A program made the position numbers and the translations under genes. The notes below the pieces were generated by a model. The model was not told the DNA's origin, made no database searches, and was given only the letters and a program-made list of their open reading frames with translations. From Paraflavitalea sp. CAU 1676 (GTDB lineage Bacteria > Bacteroidota > Bacteroidia > Chitinophagales > Chitinophagaceae), in contig NZ_JARHUJ010000009.1 in the NCBI RefSeq assembly GCF_029223285.1, forward strand, positions 372,001 through 436,000: 64,000 bases of DNA. The letters are read 5' to 3'. Numbering within the stretch: position 1 is the first letter of the stretch; every line of letters starts with the position of its first letter. Of the stretch, positions 34,681 to 45,502 are shown piece by piece.

Positions 34681-37600
34681 ATGCTACCGATGCTACCAAG
34701 ATTGCCATTGCTGTTGACCGCTTTACTGTTTGCCTGTTTAGGGATCAGGGGCAATGACCTGCCAGTACGTTACCTGGGTATCGAGCAGGGCCTTTCCAAC
34801 AACGCCATCTTGTCTCTCTACCAGGATCACCAGGGCTTTATCTGGATAGGTACTTACGACGGGCTCAACCGTTACGATGGCTATAGCTTTCGCACTTTCC
34901 GTAATGTGATCGGCGACAGCACCTCGTTATCAACCAACAACGTATATTCTCTCGGTGGTGATGACCAACACCAGTTGTGGGTAGGCGGCCAGCGTGGGTT
35001 GAATATCTACAATCCTCTTACCGAACAATTTACCACCGCCTGGTACATCGATCGCGAAAAGAACCGAACGGTAAAAATGCAATCGGAGATCACCTGCATG
35101 GCGAATATCGGTGATGGTGCTATGTTGACCGGATCGCATTTTGCGGGCTTACTCCTGTACGAAAACAAAAGCCGCACCGCCACCCAGGTGCCCTTATTGA
35201 CACCTACCGGCATCCTTTATAACTATCATGCGCGCGATATAGAATACGACCCTGTACATCATATCGCCTGGGTGTTCATCCAGGGGCATGGCCTCTTCCG
35301 CTACGATACCCGGCAAAAGGAACTGCACCTCGCCACCAATGCTTTGCAACAGGCTTATTGCCTGCGCGCCACGAAGCAGGGCGACGTGTGGATCGGTTCG
35401 GGCACCGGCCTTTACCTCTTTCAGCCATCGAAAAATTCCTTGTCAGACAACAGGATGCCCAATAGCAGTAATGTAGTAGACCTGCTGCTCGATCATAGGG
35501 ACGTATTATGGATAGGTACCGATGGAGCAGGCGTTTACCAGTTACCTCCTGGCGCCGCTACAGCCTTGCCACATCAGTCGGCTGCCGGATTGCCCTACAT
35601 CAACAGCAACGTGGTCTATTCTATACTGGAAGACCGCGACGGACGTATGTGGATCGGCACACTGCGCGGTGGTATCAACGTCATTGAACCGCAGGCCAAG
35701 CCTTTTCACCAGGTTACTTACCAGCAGGCGGGCAGCAGCAATCCCATCGATAATTTTATCCTTTCGTTTTGCGAAGACGACCGGCACAACCTGTACATCG
35801 GCACCGATGGGGCAGGGTTGCGGTATTGGAACCGTCAACAGAATACATATACTACCTACAAGCGGCAGCCTGGCGATGCCCATGCCATCAGCAGTAATTT
35901 CATTACCGGCATTACTAAAGATGATCAGCAGGATATCTGGGTATCTACCTGGTTTGGTGCAATTAACCGGCTAAAGCACAACAGCCGGCAGTTTGAGCAC
36001 TTTACCCTGTTCAATCCCAAAACAAATGCCTATGAGAACAACACCTGGCTGGTGTACCAGGATACTCAAAAGGATATCTGGGCCGGCGCTACCAATGATG
36101 GCAGCCTCTATCGCTTCAACCGGGCGGAAAACCGGTTCGAGCTGTTTGACCCATCCATCGTTAACCTGCAATGCTTAGCCGAAGACCGCGCAGGTAATCT
36201 TTGGGGAGGCAATTATACCTCCGTGATCCGTATCGACCGTGAACGTAAGCAACACCGCCTCTACAATATTGGTTTTCCCGTTCGCGCCATTCATGAAGAC
36301 AGGCGGGGCAACTTTTGGGTAGGCACCCAGGGCGCCGGATTATTGCTGCTCGACAAAGCTACCGGTCGCTTCAAACAATTCACTACTACCGATGGGTTGC
36401 CGGGCAATACCATCCTGCGTTTGCTGGAAGATGCAAAAGGCAATTGCTGGATCAGTACGTATAATGGCCTGGCACGGTTTGACCCGGTTACCAAGAGCTG
36501 CACCAACTTTTCCCAAACGGATGGCTTGCAGAGCAACCAGTTCAGCTTCAATGCGGGCCTTGCCCTGTCATCGGGCCACTTTGTATTTGGCGGCATCCGC
36601 GGCTTCAATATCTTTCATCCGGATAGTATCCCGACACAAAAGGCAACACCGACGGTTTTCCTCGATGGACTCAGGATCGACAACAAGGCGATGGATGAGC
36701 ATGATGGGTACATAACGGCACGTGATCTCGAGTCGATCCGCCATATCACCATTCCATACGACAAGGCGGCGCTGGCACTTGATTTCCTGGCACTCGATTA
36801 TTCCGGATCGCAGAAAATAAAATACACCTATCTGTTGCAGGGCTGGGATAAATCCTGGAACAATGCGCGGGGCAGCAGAACTGCCAACTACTCGCGCCTG
36901 CAGGAAGGTGATTATGTATTCCTGGTAAGAACATCGAACCCCGATGGCAGCTGGGGCCCCGAAACAGCCCTGCTCCAGGTAACCGTACTGCCTCCTTGGT
37001 ACAGAAGCTGGTGGGCCTTCGCATTGTATACGCTGGCGGTATTCAGTCTTATTTATATATACATACGGTACACACGCAGGCAGGAGCGGCTACGCTATGA
37101 GATCAGGCTGGCGCACCTTGAACATGAGAAAGATAAAGAGTTGTCAGAGAAAAAACTCACCTTCTTCACCAATATCTCGCATGAGTTCCGCACACCGCTA
37201 TCCCTCATTATCAATCCCATCAGGGAAAAGCTGGGCCGGCAGCAGGATGTAGACCTTACCGTGGCCTACCGCAATGCGCGGCGATTGTTGAGCCTGGTCG
37301 ATCAATTGCTATTGTTTCGCAAGGCCGGTAGCGATACCGATGTGCTTAAAATAGCGCACCTCAACATCAGCAGTCTCTGCAATGAAGTGTTCCAATGTTT
37401 TGTGCAGCAGGCCAGTGCCCGCCGCATTCACTACCATTTCGAGGCGATTGACCCCGACGTGATGGTGTATGCTGATTATGAAAAAATAGAGATCGCGCTT
37501 TTTAATCTCCTCTCGAACGCTTTTAAGTTTACACCCGATGGAGGCAGCATAGGTTTCTCCGTGAGGCCTACCGCCAATACCGTCACCATTTCGATCAGCG

Positions 37601-38757
37601 ACAGTGGCTGCGGAATCCGCGAGGCCGACCGCGACAGTATCTTCGAAAAGTTTCAGCAGTCCAACGGCAGCCGAACCCAGAAAACTGGTTTCGGCATCGG
37701 CCTTTACCTGGTGAAGCATTTTGTAACCAGTCACCAGGGTATGGTAGCCGTGACCAGTAAGGAAAATGAAGGAGCCACCTTTACCATTACCCTGCAAAAA
37801 GGCAGGGCACACCTACCGGCCGGCTCGGTAGAGGCTGATGCAAAATACGACCACCAGTTACTGGAAGAGCTGGCGGGTGAATCGACCCAGCCGCCAACAC
37901 CAGCTGCGGCAGCACCCACCGCAGGCCGAACGGCCGAAGAACTGATCACCGGCAAAAAGACCGTCCTGGTGATCGACGATAATGCAGAGATCCGGGAATA
38001 CCTCCAGCATATATTCGGCGATCGGTATTTTGTGTACGTCGCCGACAATGGTATGAAAGGGCTTGAGCTTGCCAATCAACACCTGCCCGACCTCATCATC
38101 AGCGATATCAATATGGACGGCATCGACGGACTCGAACTTTGCCGTAAGGTGAAGCAGTCGGATGTACTGGGGCATATCCCCGTGATCCTGTTGACGGCTG
38201 CCTCCTCGGCCGACACCAAATTGAAAGGCATAGAAGGTGGAGCCGATGATTATATTACCAAACCGTTCGACAGCCAGTTGCTACTGGCCCGGGTAGAGAC
38301 CACCATCCGCAACCGCAGCCAGCTGCAGCGATTCTTCCTCGATAATATCACGCTGGGCGAATCGGCGGTTAAAGTGCCGGCCGAATACAAGGAGTTCCTG
38401 CAACATTGTATCGAGGTGGTAGAGCAGCACCTCGATACGGAAGATTTTACTATCCAGAAGTTTTGCAAGGCCATGGGCCTCAGCCGGTCAACCCTCTACC
38501 TCAAAGTGAAGCATATCTCCGGCCAGTCGCTCAATGCCTTCATCCGCTCGGTACGACTAAGGCGTGCGGCCGTGCTCATGATCCGCGAAAACATGAACGT
38601 GAACCAGGCGGCCTTCCAGGTTGGCATCGGCGACGTGCGATATTTCCGGGAGCAGTTCGTCAAGCTTTTCGGCATGACCCCTTCGGAATACATTAAGAAA
38701 TACCGTCAATCTTTCAACAGCGACCACCATCTTATCCGCCCGGAAGACGGACAATAA
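34681..38757 (+). CDS. Hybrid two-component system regulator (HTCS) of the second polysaccharide locus
   Basis: ATG 34681 gives 1358 residues with a good signal peptide (LPLLLTALLFACLGIRG). Residue numbers below use this start. A periplasmic sensor of two seven-bladed propellers (repeated DHQGFIWIGTYDGLNRYDG-like blades, about 30-680) is followed by a Y_Y_Y domain (about 695-770), a membrane helix (about 777-797), HisKA with His834 in ISHEFRTPLSL, HATPase, a receiver with Asp1142 in IISDINMDGIDG and an AraC-type HTH (about 1255-1350). It senses an oligosaccharide in the periplasm and activates target promoters directly. The adjacent SusC/SusD/GH genes are its expected regulon. Confidence 0.96.
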   Translation: MLPMLPRLPLLLTALLFACLGIRGNDLPVRYLGIEQGLSNNAILSLYQDHQGFIWIGTYDGLNRYDGYSFRTFRNVIGDSTSLSTNNVYSLGGDDQHQLWVGGQRGLNIYNPLTEQFTTAWYIDREKNRTVKMQSEITCMANIGDGAMLTGSHFAGLLLYENKSRTATQVPLLTPTGILYNYHARDIEYDPVHHIAWVFIQGHGLFRYDTRQKELHLATNALQQAYCLRATKQGDVWIGSGTGLYLFQPSKNSLSDNRMPNSSNVVDLLLDHRDVLWIGTDGAGVYQLPPGAATALPHQSAAGLPYINSNVVYSILEDRDGRMWIGTLRGGINVIEPQAKPFHQVTYQQAGSSNPIDNFILSFCEDDRHNLYIGTDGAGLRYWNRQQNTYTTYKRQPGDAHAISSNFITGITKDDQQDIWVSTWFGAINRLKHNSRQFEHFTLFNPKTNAYENNTWLVYQDTQKDIWAGATNDGSLYRFNRAENRFELFDPSIVNLQCLAEDRAGNLWGGNYTSVIRIDRERKQHRLYNIGFPVRAIHEDRRGNFWVGTQGAGLLLLDKATGRFKQFTTTDGLPGNTILRLLEDAKGNCWISTYNGLARFDPVTKSCTNFSQTDGLQSNQFSFNAGLALSSGHFVFGGIRGFNIFHPDSIPTQKATPTVFLDGLRIDNKAMDEHDGYITARDLESIRHITIPYDKAALALDFLALDYSGSQKIKYTYLLQGWDKSWNNARGSRTANYSRLQEGDYVFLVRTSNPDGSWGPETALLQVTVLPPWYRSWWAFALYTLAVFSLIYIYIRYTRRQERLRYEIRLAHLEHEKDKELSEKKLTFFTNISHEFRTPLSLIINPIREKLGRQQDVDLTVAYRNARRLLSLVDQLLLFRKAGSDTDVLKIAHLNISSLCNEVFQCFVQQASARRIHYHFEAIDPDVMVYADYEKIEIALFNLLSNAFKFTPDGGSIGFSVRPTANTVTISISDSGCGIREADRDSIFEKFQQSNGSRTQKTGFGIGLYLVKHFVTSHQGMVAVTSKENEGATFTITLQKGRAHLPAGSVEADAKYDHQLLEELAGESTQPPTPAAAAPTAGRTAEELITGKKTVLVIDDNAEIREYLQHIFGDRYFVYVADNGMKGLELANQHLPDLIISDINMDGIDGLELCRKVKQSDVLGHIPVILLTAASSADTKLKGIEGGADDYITKPFDSQLLLARVETTIRNRSQLQRFFLDNITLGESAVKVPAEYKEFLQHCIEVVEQHLDTEDFTIQKFCKAMGLSRSTLYLKVKHISGQSLNAFIRSVRLRRAAVLMIRENMNVNQAAFQVGIGDVRYFREQFVKLFGMTPSEYIKKYRQSFNSDHHLIRPEDGQ

Positions 38758-39046
38758 ACCGCTGGTCTGGTGCACACAGCCTGGTATTTGGTTACCAGGT
38801 AATAAACGGTTGTTTTGGCCTGTCCGATCCAGGAACTTTCCGTCATTCATTGATTTCCAATAGGGTAATCATTTTACCACCCGTGACAAATCATACAATT
38901 TACCCCCCACATTTTAACAGCTGGCCCACCGTAAGGCCCCTCTCCTCCCAGTTAACTTAGCATTCAGGCTGGAAAGTCATGTCCATCCTATTCATGACCC
39001 GGCCCGCTGTGGTAAACGCTATTTAAAACTAAACATCGCTTGTTTT
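38758..39046 (+). promoter_or_regulatory. HTCS-SusC intergenic region
   Basis: This 289-bp gap contains a hairpin (CCTGGTA/TACCAGG, 38780-38799) just past the HTCS stop with no U-run. The HTCS-dependent SusC promoter must lie further on, but I find no clean TAnnTTTG box, as is common for activator-dependent promoters. Confidence 0.4.
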
Positions 39047-42000
39047 ATGAGACGATTCTTGCCAGAGGGTATACCCCTGAAACTACTGCTGTGTAGTCTA
39101 TGTTCCTTATTTTCCCTTTCCTTATGGGCTCAGCAAACAGTAACCGGATCCGTGAAATCCGGTGATACGCCCGTGCCTGGCGTTACCGTTACCGTAAAAG
39201 GATCGCAAACGACTGCGGTCAGCAACGAACAGGGCCAGTTTTCAATCCAGGCACCTGCCAACGCCACGCTGGTCTTTACCCACGTAAATTATAAAGTACA
39301 GGAACTGCCTGTAAGCGGTGCCGCCACGCTCGACGTGCACCTCGAACTATTGAACAACAGTCTCGGCGAAGTGGTCGTCGTGGGGTATAATAGCCAAAAG
39401 AAGGCCACCCTGACCGGCGCCGTTTCGGTCGTAAAAGGGGCCGACCTGGTGAAGAGTCCGCAGGCCAACCTGTCGAACTCGCTCGCCGGCCGCTTTTCGG
39501 GGATTGTGATCAATAACCGCAGCGGCGAGCCGGGTTATGATGGCTCGTCTTTTAATATCCGCGGACTGGCCACCACCGGCAACAATGATGTGTTGATCGT
39601 GGTAGACGGAGTGCCCGGACAGATCGGCGGCCTCGAGCGGCTCAATCCCAATGATATTGAAAGTATATCTGTACTGAAGGATGCCTCTGCGGCCATTTAT
39701 GGTAGCCGTGCAGCGAATGGGGTGATCCTCATTACGACCAAGCGCGGTAAGAGCGGCAAACCTGTCATCAACTTCAGCTTCAATCAGGGTTTTTCGTCGC
39801 CTACGCGCCTGCCCGATATGGCAGATGCGCCTACTTACGCTACCATCGCCAATGAGATAGCTTACTATAATAACCGCGCAGGTGGTTTAAACCAGCAATA
39901 CAGTGCCGAAGAGATCCAGAAATTTGGCAACGGCAGCGATCCCATCAGTTATCCCAATACCGACTGGACGAAAGAAACGTTGAAGAATACGGCCCTGCAA
40001 AACCAGGCCAACGTTTCCATTACCGGTGGTTCGGAGAACGTGCGCTACTTCCTTTCGGCAGGCACTTTGTACCAGGATGGTCTTTACAAAGATGGTGCTA
40101 CCAAATACAAACAATACAGCTTCCGCTCCAACATCGACGCCAACGTAACGAAAGATTTCAAGGTGAGCCTGTATCTCTCGGGTCGTGAAGAGAACCGCCA
40201 GTTCCCCACTGTTGGGGCGGGCGATATCTTCCGTTCTATTTACCGTGCCTATTCCACCATCCCGGCCCGCTACCCCAATGGATTGCCTTCCAATGGTATT
40301 GAAGGCAATAACCCGGTGATGATGGCAACCGATGCAGGCGGTATCAACAAGAACCCTACCCAGGTATTCAATGGCATCCTGAAAGGCAGCTACAATATTG
40401 CAGGGGTAAGGGGATTGTCGATCGATGGATTTGCAGCCTTCGATAAATCATGGTCATTCTCCAAGGCATTCGCTACGCCATATACATTATACAGCTACGA
40501 CAAAGCAACCGGTGGTTACAATGCGCGCATCGTAGGCGGTTCCAACAATGCTGCCACCCTCAACGAGTCGCAGCAGAATATGTCGCAGGCTACCTATAAT
40601 ATCAAACTCAACTACCAGCGTGCCTTCGGCGATCACAACCTCTCTACATTCGTAGGGTATGAGCAAAGTGAGATCAGGCGTGAGAATTTCGCGGCATCCC
40701 GCATCAATTACCTGAGTGTGCTGACGCCCGAATTATCACTAGGCGGTACCGCTGCAACCGATCGCGACAACAGTGGCAGCAGCTACAGCTTTACCCGCAA
40801 AAGCTACCTGGGTAAGGTGTCGTACGATTATCAGGAGAAATACCTCCTCGATGTACAGATGCGTATTGATGGTTCTTCCACCTTCCCCAGCGGTAATCAA
40901 TACGGTTACTTCCCCTCGGCATCTGCCGGCTGGAGAATTTCGAAAGAGGCCTTCTTCAATGATGTGCGCTTTGTACGTCACCTGAAACTTCGTGCATCGT
41001 ATGGTGCCCTGGGTAATGATAATGTGGGTTTGTTCCAGTACTTCACTAACTATACCTTGAAGAATCAGTTCGTGGTGCAAACAGGCAACGGGCCGGTGAT
41101 CGTACCCGGTATCGACCTCATTAAACTTGCTAATGAAAAGATCCATTGGGAAACTGCCCGTAAAATGGATATCGGCCTCGAGGGTACTTTATTCAACGAC
41201 TTCTTTTTTGAATTCACTTATTTCCGTCAGGTACGCGATAATATCCTGGCCAACCGGAATGCATCCATTCCATTCATATCAGGTATTGTGAATCCTTTCG
41301 GTGCCGATCCGCTGGTGCCTTCTGAAAATATTGCCAAAGTGAGCAATAACGGTATCGAAGCTACCCTCGGATACAATAAGCGCAAAGGTGATTGGAACTA
41401 CGGCATCACCGGCAACTTTACCTATGCCAAGAGCAAGATCGATTTCATCGATGAAGCGCCCGGTGTACTGGATTACCAGCGCCAAACAGGTAAGCCCCTC
41501 AATACCTACCTGCTGTACAAAGCCATTGGCATCTTCCGCACGCAGGACGAGATCGACAAAACACCTCACCTGGCCAATGCCCAGCCCGGCGATCTGATCT
41601 ATGAAGATTATAACAAAGATGGTAAGATCACGGCCGACGATCAGGTGCGTACTCAATACGGTAATATTCCATTGATCTCTTATGGCGTCATTCTGCAACT
41701 GGGTTATCGCAGTTTCGACCTCTCGGCGGTATTTGCCGGACAGTCGCAGGTGAGCCAGTACGTACTGCCCGAGTCGGGCACGGTAGGTAATTTCTACAGC
41801 AGCTGGGCCGATAACCGCTGGAGCCCTACCAACCCCAATGGCAGCTATCCAAGGGTGGATACCAGAACGTCCTCGTCTGTAAACGGTGGATTGTACAACA
41901 ATACCTTCTGGCTGAACGATGCCTCCTTCCTGCGCTTGAAGAATGTGGAGCTGGGATACAACCTCTCCGGCCGCGGTCTTTCGGCGTTGCGTATACAGTC

Positions 42001-42139
42001 AGCACGGTTTTATGTAAACGGCTTCAATCTGTTTACCATTACCAAAGTAAAAGATTACGATCCGGAAGGAAGCAGCGGCAGCGGGCAGTTCTATCCGCAA
42101 CAAAGGATCATCAATGTGGGCGTAAACCTCCGCTTCTAA
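39047..42139 (+). CDS. SusC/RagA-type TonB-dependent transporter of the second locus
   Basis: A 1030-residue outer-membrane oligosaccharide importer: signal peptide (about 1-28, SLSLWAQ), CarboxypepD_reg-like domain (about 30-105; VTGSVKSGDTPVPGVTVTV), LGEVVVVGYNSQKKATLTGAVSVV leading into the plug (about 110-235; SNSLAGRFSGIVI, VLIVVDGVPGQI, IESISVLKDASAAIYGSRAANGVILITTK in pieces), then the barrel ending VGVNLRF. Unlike the SusC at 18494 it has no STN domain, consistent with control by the HTCS instead of a sigma/anti-sigma pair. The SusD gene follows after 16 bp. Confidence 0.96.
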   Translation: MRRFLPEGIPLKLLLCSLCSLFSLSLWAQQTVTGSVKSGDTPVPGVTVTVKGSQTTAVSNEQGQFSIQAPANATLVFTHVNYKVQELPVSGAATLDVHLELLNNSLGEVVVVGYNSQKKATLTGAVSVVKGADLVKSPQANLSNSLAGRFSGIVINNRSGEPGYDGSSFNIRGLATTGNNDVLIVVDGVPGQIGGLERLNPNDIESISVLKDASAAIYGSRAANGVILITTKRGKSGKPVINFSFNQGFSSPTRLPDMADAPTYATIANEIAYYNNRAGGLNQQYSAEEIQKFGNGSDPISYPNTDWTKETLKNTALQNQANVSITGGSENVRYFLSAGTLYQDGLYKDGATKYKQYSFRSNIDANVTKDFKVSLYLSGREENRQFPTVGAGDIFRSIYRAYSTIPARYPNGLPSNGIEGNNPVMMATDAGGINKNPTQVFNGILKGSYNIAGVRGLSIDGFAAFDKSWSFSKAFATPYTLYSYDKATGGYNARIVGGSNNAATLNESQQNMSQATYNIKLNYQRAFGDHNLSTFVGYEQSEIRRENFAASRINYLSVLTPELSLGGTAATDRDNSGSSYSFTRKSYLGKVSYDYQEKYLLDVQMRIDGSSTFPSGNQYGYFPSASAGWRISKEAFFNDVRFVRHLKLRASYGALGNDNVGLFQYFTNYTLKNQFVVQTGNGPVIVPGIDLIKLANEKIHWETARKMDIGLEGTLFNDFFFEFTYFRQVRDNILANRNASIPFISGIVNPFGADPLVPSENIAKVSNNGIEATLGYNKRKGDWNYGITGNFTYAKSKIDFIDEAPGVLDYQRQTGKPLNTYLLYKAIGIFRTQDEIDKTPHLANAQPGDLIYEDYNKDGKITADDQVRTQYGNIPLISYGVILQLGYRSFDLSAVFAGQSQVSQYVLPESGTVGNFYSSWADNRWSPTNPNGSYPRVDTRTSSSVNGGLYNNTFWLNDASFLRLKNVELGYNLSGRGLSALRIQSARFYVNGFNLFTITKVKDYDPEGSSGSGQFYPQQRIINVGVNLRF

Positions 42140-42155
42140 CCTTAAAAAACGAACG

Positions 42156-43853
42156 ATGCAAACCAGAAAGATATATCATATAATAGGTGCAGCCGCTATA
42201 TCAGCCTGCCTGTTCTCCTGTAAGAAGAATTTCCTGGATATAACGCCTACCGACAGGCTGGCCGAGGAGGTAGTGCTCTCCGATAGCACCGTTTTCGAAG
42301 CCTTTGTAGTGAACCGCTACATCGGCGCGCGCCTGCAGGACAAAGAAGGTGATGGTACCGATCCCGGTTTTGGACGTGGTTTCGAGTACAGTATGTGGAG
42401 CTCCATCACCGACGAGTCGATCTACAACAATGATGATAATACGTGGACCATCCAACGTGGTTTGCTGGCGCCCGAGAACGTGGGGATGGCCGGCACCCTC
42501 TGGCCACGCAGCTACCGCAGCATCCGCGAATGCAATATTGCGCTCAATAGCTTAACGACCATTACCATGAGCGACGCGCGCAAGAATCGTCTCAAGGGCG
42601 AACTGCAATTCATCCGGGCCTTCCGGTACCATGACCTTATCCGTAATTACGGTGGCGTGGTATTGATGGGTGATAAAGTGCTCCAGTTGGACGATAACCT
42701 GAAGGATGATGCCCTGTTCAAAAGGGCCAGCCTCAAGGAGAGCATCGACTATGCGGTAGCGCAACTGGATCAGGCAGCTGCTTTGCTGCCGAAGGATAAT
42801 GATGGCAACTGGCCACTGGGCCGTGCCACGAAGGGTGCTGCCCTGGCTATTAAAGCAAGGTTGCTATTGTATGCAGCGAGCCCGCTGTATGCCACCGGTA
42901 CCTGGGCCGATGCTGCCACTGCAGCGCAGGCAGTGATCGCCATGAACAAATACACGCTCTATCAAAACGGCTATGATAAACTGTTCCTCAATGCCGACGG
43001 CAATAATGAGATCGTATTTGCCCGTTTGTACACCAAAAATGCCAACCATACACACCTGGAGATCGCCAATGGTCCCAACGGTTATGGCGGCTGGGGTGGT
43101 AACCTGCCCATGCAAAACCTGGTAGATGATTACCGCATGATGGATGGCACAGCCATCACCGATGCAGGTACCAGCTACAACCCGGCGCAACCCTATGTCA
43201 ATCGTGATCCTCGCTTTTATTTCACCATTTTGTATAACGGTTCTACCTACCGCGGTGCAACGATCGACTCGTATACACCTGGTGGTAAAGACAGTAAGGA
43301 TGGACCCGATAACTGGAATACTTCCAAAACCGGTTATTACCTCAAGAAGTTCATGAACGATAGCTATCCTTTGCAAAACCCCTGGGGTAATGCGGGCTTT
43401 CAACCATGGATTTACGTGCGGTATGCAGAGGTGCTGCTCAACTACGCCGAAGCGGCCAATGAAGCATACGGTCCGGATGTGGTGCCTTCCGGCGCAACGC
43501 TCACGGCCCGCCAGGCCCTGAACCAGATCCGTGCAAGGGCCAGCGTGAACATGCCTGCTGTTGGGGCAGTATCGCAGGCGCAATTGCGCGACCTGATCCG
43601 CAGTGAAAGAAGGGTAGAGCTGGCTTTTGAAGAGCATCGCTTCTATGATGTGCGCCGCTGGAAGATCGCCGAGGTAACGGAAAACAAACCGGCCAATGGT
43701 ATTGCCATCTCCAAAAATGGCAGCACCTATACTTATACCACCAAAGTGGCGCTCGACGGCCGCAAGTTCCTCAAGCAACATTACTGGCTGCCCATACCCA
43801 GAGCCGAGATACAGGCTTCGGGTAATAAGTTGCAGCAAAACCCAGATTATTAG
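42156..43853 (+). CDS. SusD/RagB-type glycan-binding lipoprotein of the second locus
   Basis: A 565-residue lipoprotein (lipobox LFSC, then KKNFLDITPTDRLAEE, a classic SusD start). It contains the SusD helical scaffold (KGELQFIRAFRYHDLIRNYGGVVLMGD near 148-174) and the RagB/SusD C-terminal signature (LLNYAEAANEA, LRDLIRSERRVELAFEEHRFYDVRRWK, near 427-510 in pieces). It pairs with the SusC encoded just upstream to capture and import oligosaccharides. Confidence 0.96.
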   Translation: MQTRKIYHIIGAAAISACLFSCKKNFLDITPTDRLAEEVVLSDSTVFEAFVVNRYIGARLQDKEGDGTDPGFGRGFEYSMWSSITDESIYNNDDNTWTIQRGLLAPENVGMAGTLWPRSYRSIRECNIALNSLTTITMSDARKNRLKGELQFIRAFRYHDLIRNYGGVVLMGDKVLQLDDNLKDDALFKRASLKESIDYAVAQLDQAAALLPKDNDGNWPLGRATKGAALAIKARLLLYAASPLYATGTWADAATAAQAVIAMNKYTLYQNGYDKLFLNADGNNEIVFARLYTKNANHTHLEIANGPNGYGGWGGNLPMQNLVDDYRMMDGTAITDAGTSYNPAQPYVNRDPRFYFTILYNGSTYRGATIDSYTPGGKDSKDGPDNWNTSKTGYYLKKFMNDSYPLQNPWGNAGFQPWIYVRYAEVLLNYAEAANEAYGPDVVPSGATLTARQALNQIRARASVNMPAVGAVSQAQLRDLIRSERRVELAFEEHRFYDVRRWKIAEVTENKPANGIAISKNGSTYTYTTKVALDGRKFLKQHYWLPIPRAEIQASGNKLQQNPDY

Positions 43854-43855
43854 TA

Positions 43856-43904
43856 GAAAGGCGGGGCGTCCTGGTGCTGAAAAACGGGGCGCCTCCTTTC
43901 TTTA
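43856..43904 (+). other. Imperfect hairpin between SusD and the enzyme genes
   Basis: GAAAGGCGGGGCG near 43856-43868 can fold with GGGGCGCCTCCTTTC (43886-43900), followed by TTTATT. It sits between the transporter pair and the hydrolases, where a partial terminator would lower enzyme-gene expression. Pairing is imperfect, so the call is tentative. Confidence 0.4.
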
Positions 43905-44014
43905 TTCTCCACGGAAACAATTACTGCCCAATCGGTAGTGCAGGTTTCCTATTACCCATCCGGCCCTGTACAGGTGTGATCATTTTTAAACCTTCATCTA
44001 TAAAAGCGATTGCA

Positions 44015-45490
44015 ATGAAACACTTATCCTGCTATCTGATCATCCTGCTGGCCTTCGCGTCGTGCAGTAAAAACCTTACAGAGAAAACCGCCTCCAACCA
44101 ACCTGCCAACCCGGCCATGCCGCAAGAGGTGGCCTTATTGGCGAGTACAGCCGGTATTAAAGGCGTCAATTGGGCCGATCCCGATGATAATTTCGAAGAT
44201 GGCTGGGTGGTCATCAGCGGCTTGTCATCGACCGACAACTACGCCACCACCCAATCGAAAGCCGGCAACATCATCAATGCCTTTCAGCAACGCGGCGCCA
44301 ACACCGTCCGCATGCCGGTGAATCCGCCCACCGTGCTGGAGTCCTGGTGGACGGCCTATTCAGGCGCCATCGACACGGCGGTGAACAAAGGGTTCAATGT
44401 GATACTGGCTTATTGGGAAGGGGCCAGCTCACGCAATGGCACCATCGATAATACTGCCCAGTTCTGGAACATGTGGCAGGCTATCGTGAACAAGTATGGC
44501 AGCAATAGCAAGGTCTATTTCGAGCCATTCAATGAACCACATGGTTACAATGCCACTGACCTTAAAAATATTTATGCTACCTGGCTCAGCAATTATCCGT
44601 CCGTGCCGCATGGGCGTGTATTGTTGGATGGAGCCGGTTATGCGCAGGATGTGAACGTGGTTGGGTCCGATAGCCGGTTTGTGAATTGCCTGCTATCCTA
44701 TCACAATTACACCTGGTTCGATAACAACCGCAACACCGTGGGTGATTGGGAAGCTGCCGTAGAATCGGTGGCCTATCCCGATCGTACCGTGGTAACCGAG
44801 TTTGGTATACCGACGACCAACGGTAAGAACTACCTGGGGGCGGCTGGTACCGACCGCGAGATCGCCTATTTTCAGGGTATGACAAACCGTATCCGTACGC
44901 GCGGTATGGGTTGTGTATACTGGCCGGGCTTGAGGAATGGTGACGGATACAGTTTGCTGACGTTGAGCGGCACCACGCTCACGACCAACAATGCCTCTGG
45001 CCTTACACGCCTGCAGTTTGCCTGGAACAATACGAGCATTACGCAGCCCGCGGGCAGTTTCAACAGCTCGGCCTGGTATCGCATCGTTTGCCGCAATAGC
45101 AATAAGTCGCTCGATGTAAACGGGCAATCGACTGCCAATGGCGGCGCCATCGTACAGTGGGATTACTGGGGCGGCAATAACCAGCAGTGGAAGATCACCA
45201 GCCTGGGAAATGGTTACTATAGCATCATCAACAGGAACAGCAATAAAGCGCTCGATGTAAACGGCAGTTCCACCACCGGCGGAACAGGTATTGTGCAATG
45301 GGACTATTGGGGCGGTAATAACCAGCAATGGCAGATCATCGATATGGGCTTCGGTTATTTCGAGGTCATCAACCGCAATAGCGGATTGTCGCTCGATGTG
45401 AACGGACAGTCGACCACCAATGGCGCTACCGTTATACAATGGCCTTACAGTGGCGGACGAAATCAACAATGGCAAATTGTTCAACTGTAA
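44015..45490 (+). CDS. GH5 glycoside hydrolase with C-terminal ricin-type lectin domain
   Basis: ATG 44015 (MKHLSC) yields 491 residues with lipobox FASC (Cys17); the longer frame runs into the intergenic hairpin. The GH5 barrel (about 48-345) has the acid/base Glu174 in YFEPFNEPHG and the nucleophile Glu262 in VVTEFGIPT. After it, three beta-trefoil repeats (about 355-491) each carry the QxW signature: NNQQWKI, NNQQWQI, RNQQWQI. The architecture resembles actinobacterial GH5-ricin proteins beginning GVNWADP. Subfamily and bond specificity are not certain; the locus suggests a galactan-related glycan. The lectin domain probably holds the enzyme on a galactose-containing substrate. Confidence 0.93.
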   Translation: MKHLSCYLIILLAFASCSKNLTEKTASNQPANPAMPQEVALLASTAGIKGVNWADPDDNFEDGWVVISGLSSTDNYATTQSKAGNIINAFQQRGANTVRMPVNPPTVLESWWTAYSGAIDTAVNKGFNVILAYWEGASSRNGTIDNTAQFWNMWQAIVNKYGSNSKVYFEPFNEPHGYNATDLKNIYATWLSNYPSVPHGRVLLDGAGYAQDVNVVGSDSRFVNCLLSYHNYTWFDNNRNTVGDWEAAVESVAYPDRTVVTEFGIPTTNGKNYLGAAGTDREIAYFQGMTNRIRTRGMGCVYWPGLRNGDGYSLLTLSGTTLTTNNASGLTRLQFAWNNTSITQPAGSFNSSAWYRIVCRNSNKSLDVNGQSTANGGAIVQWDYWGGNNQQWKITSLGNGYYSIINRNSNKALDVNGSSTTGGTGIVQWDYWGGNNQQWQIIDMGFGYFEVINRNSGLSLDVNGQSTTNGATVIQWPYSGGRNQQWQIVQL

Positions 45491-45502
45491 AGTATATTAG
45501 CG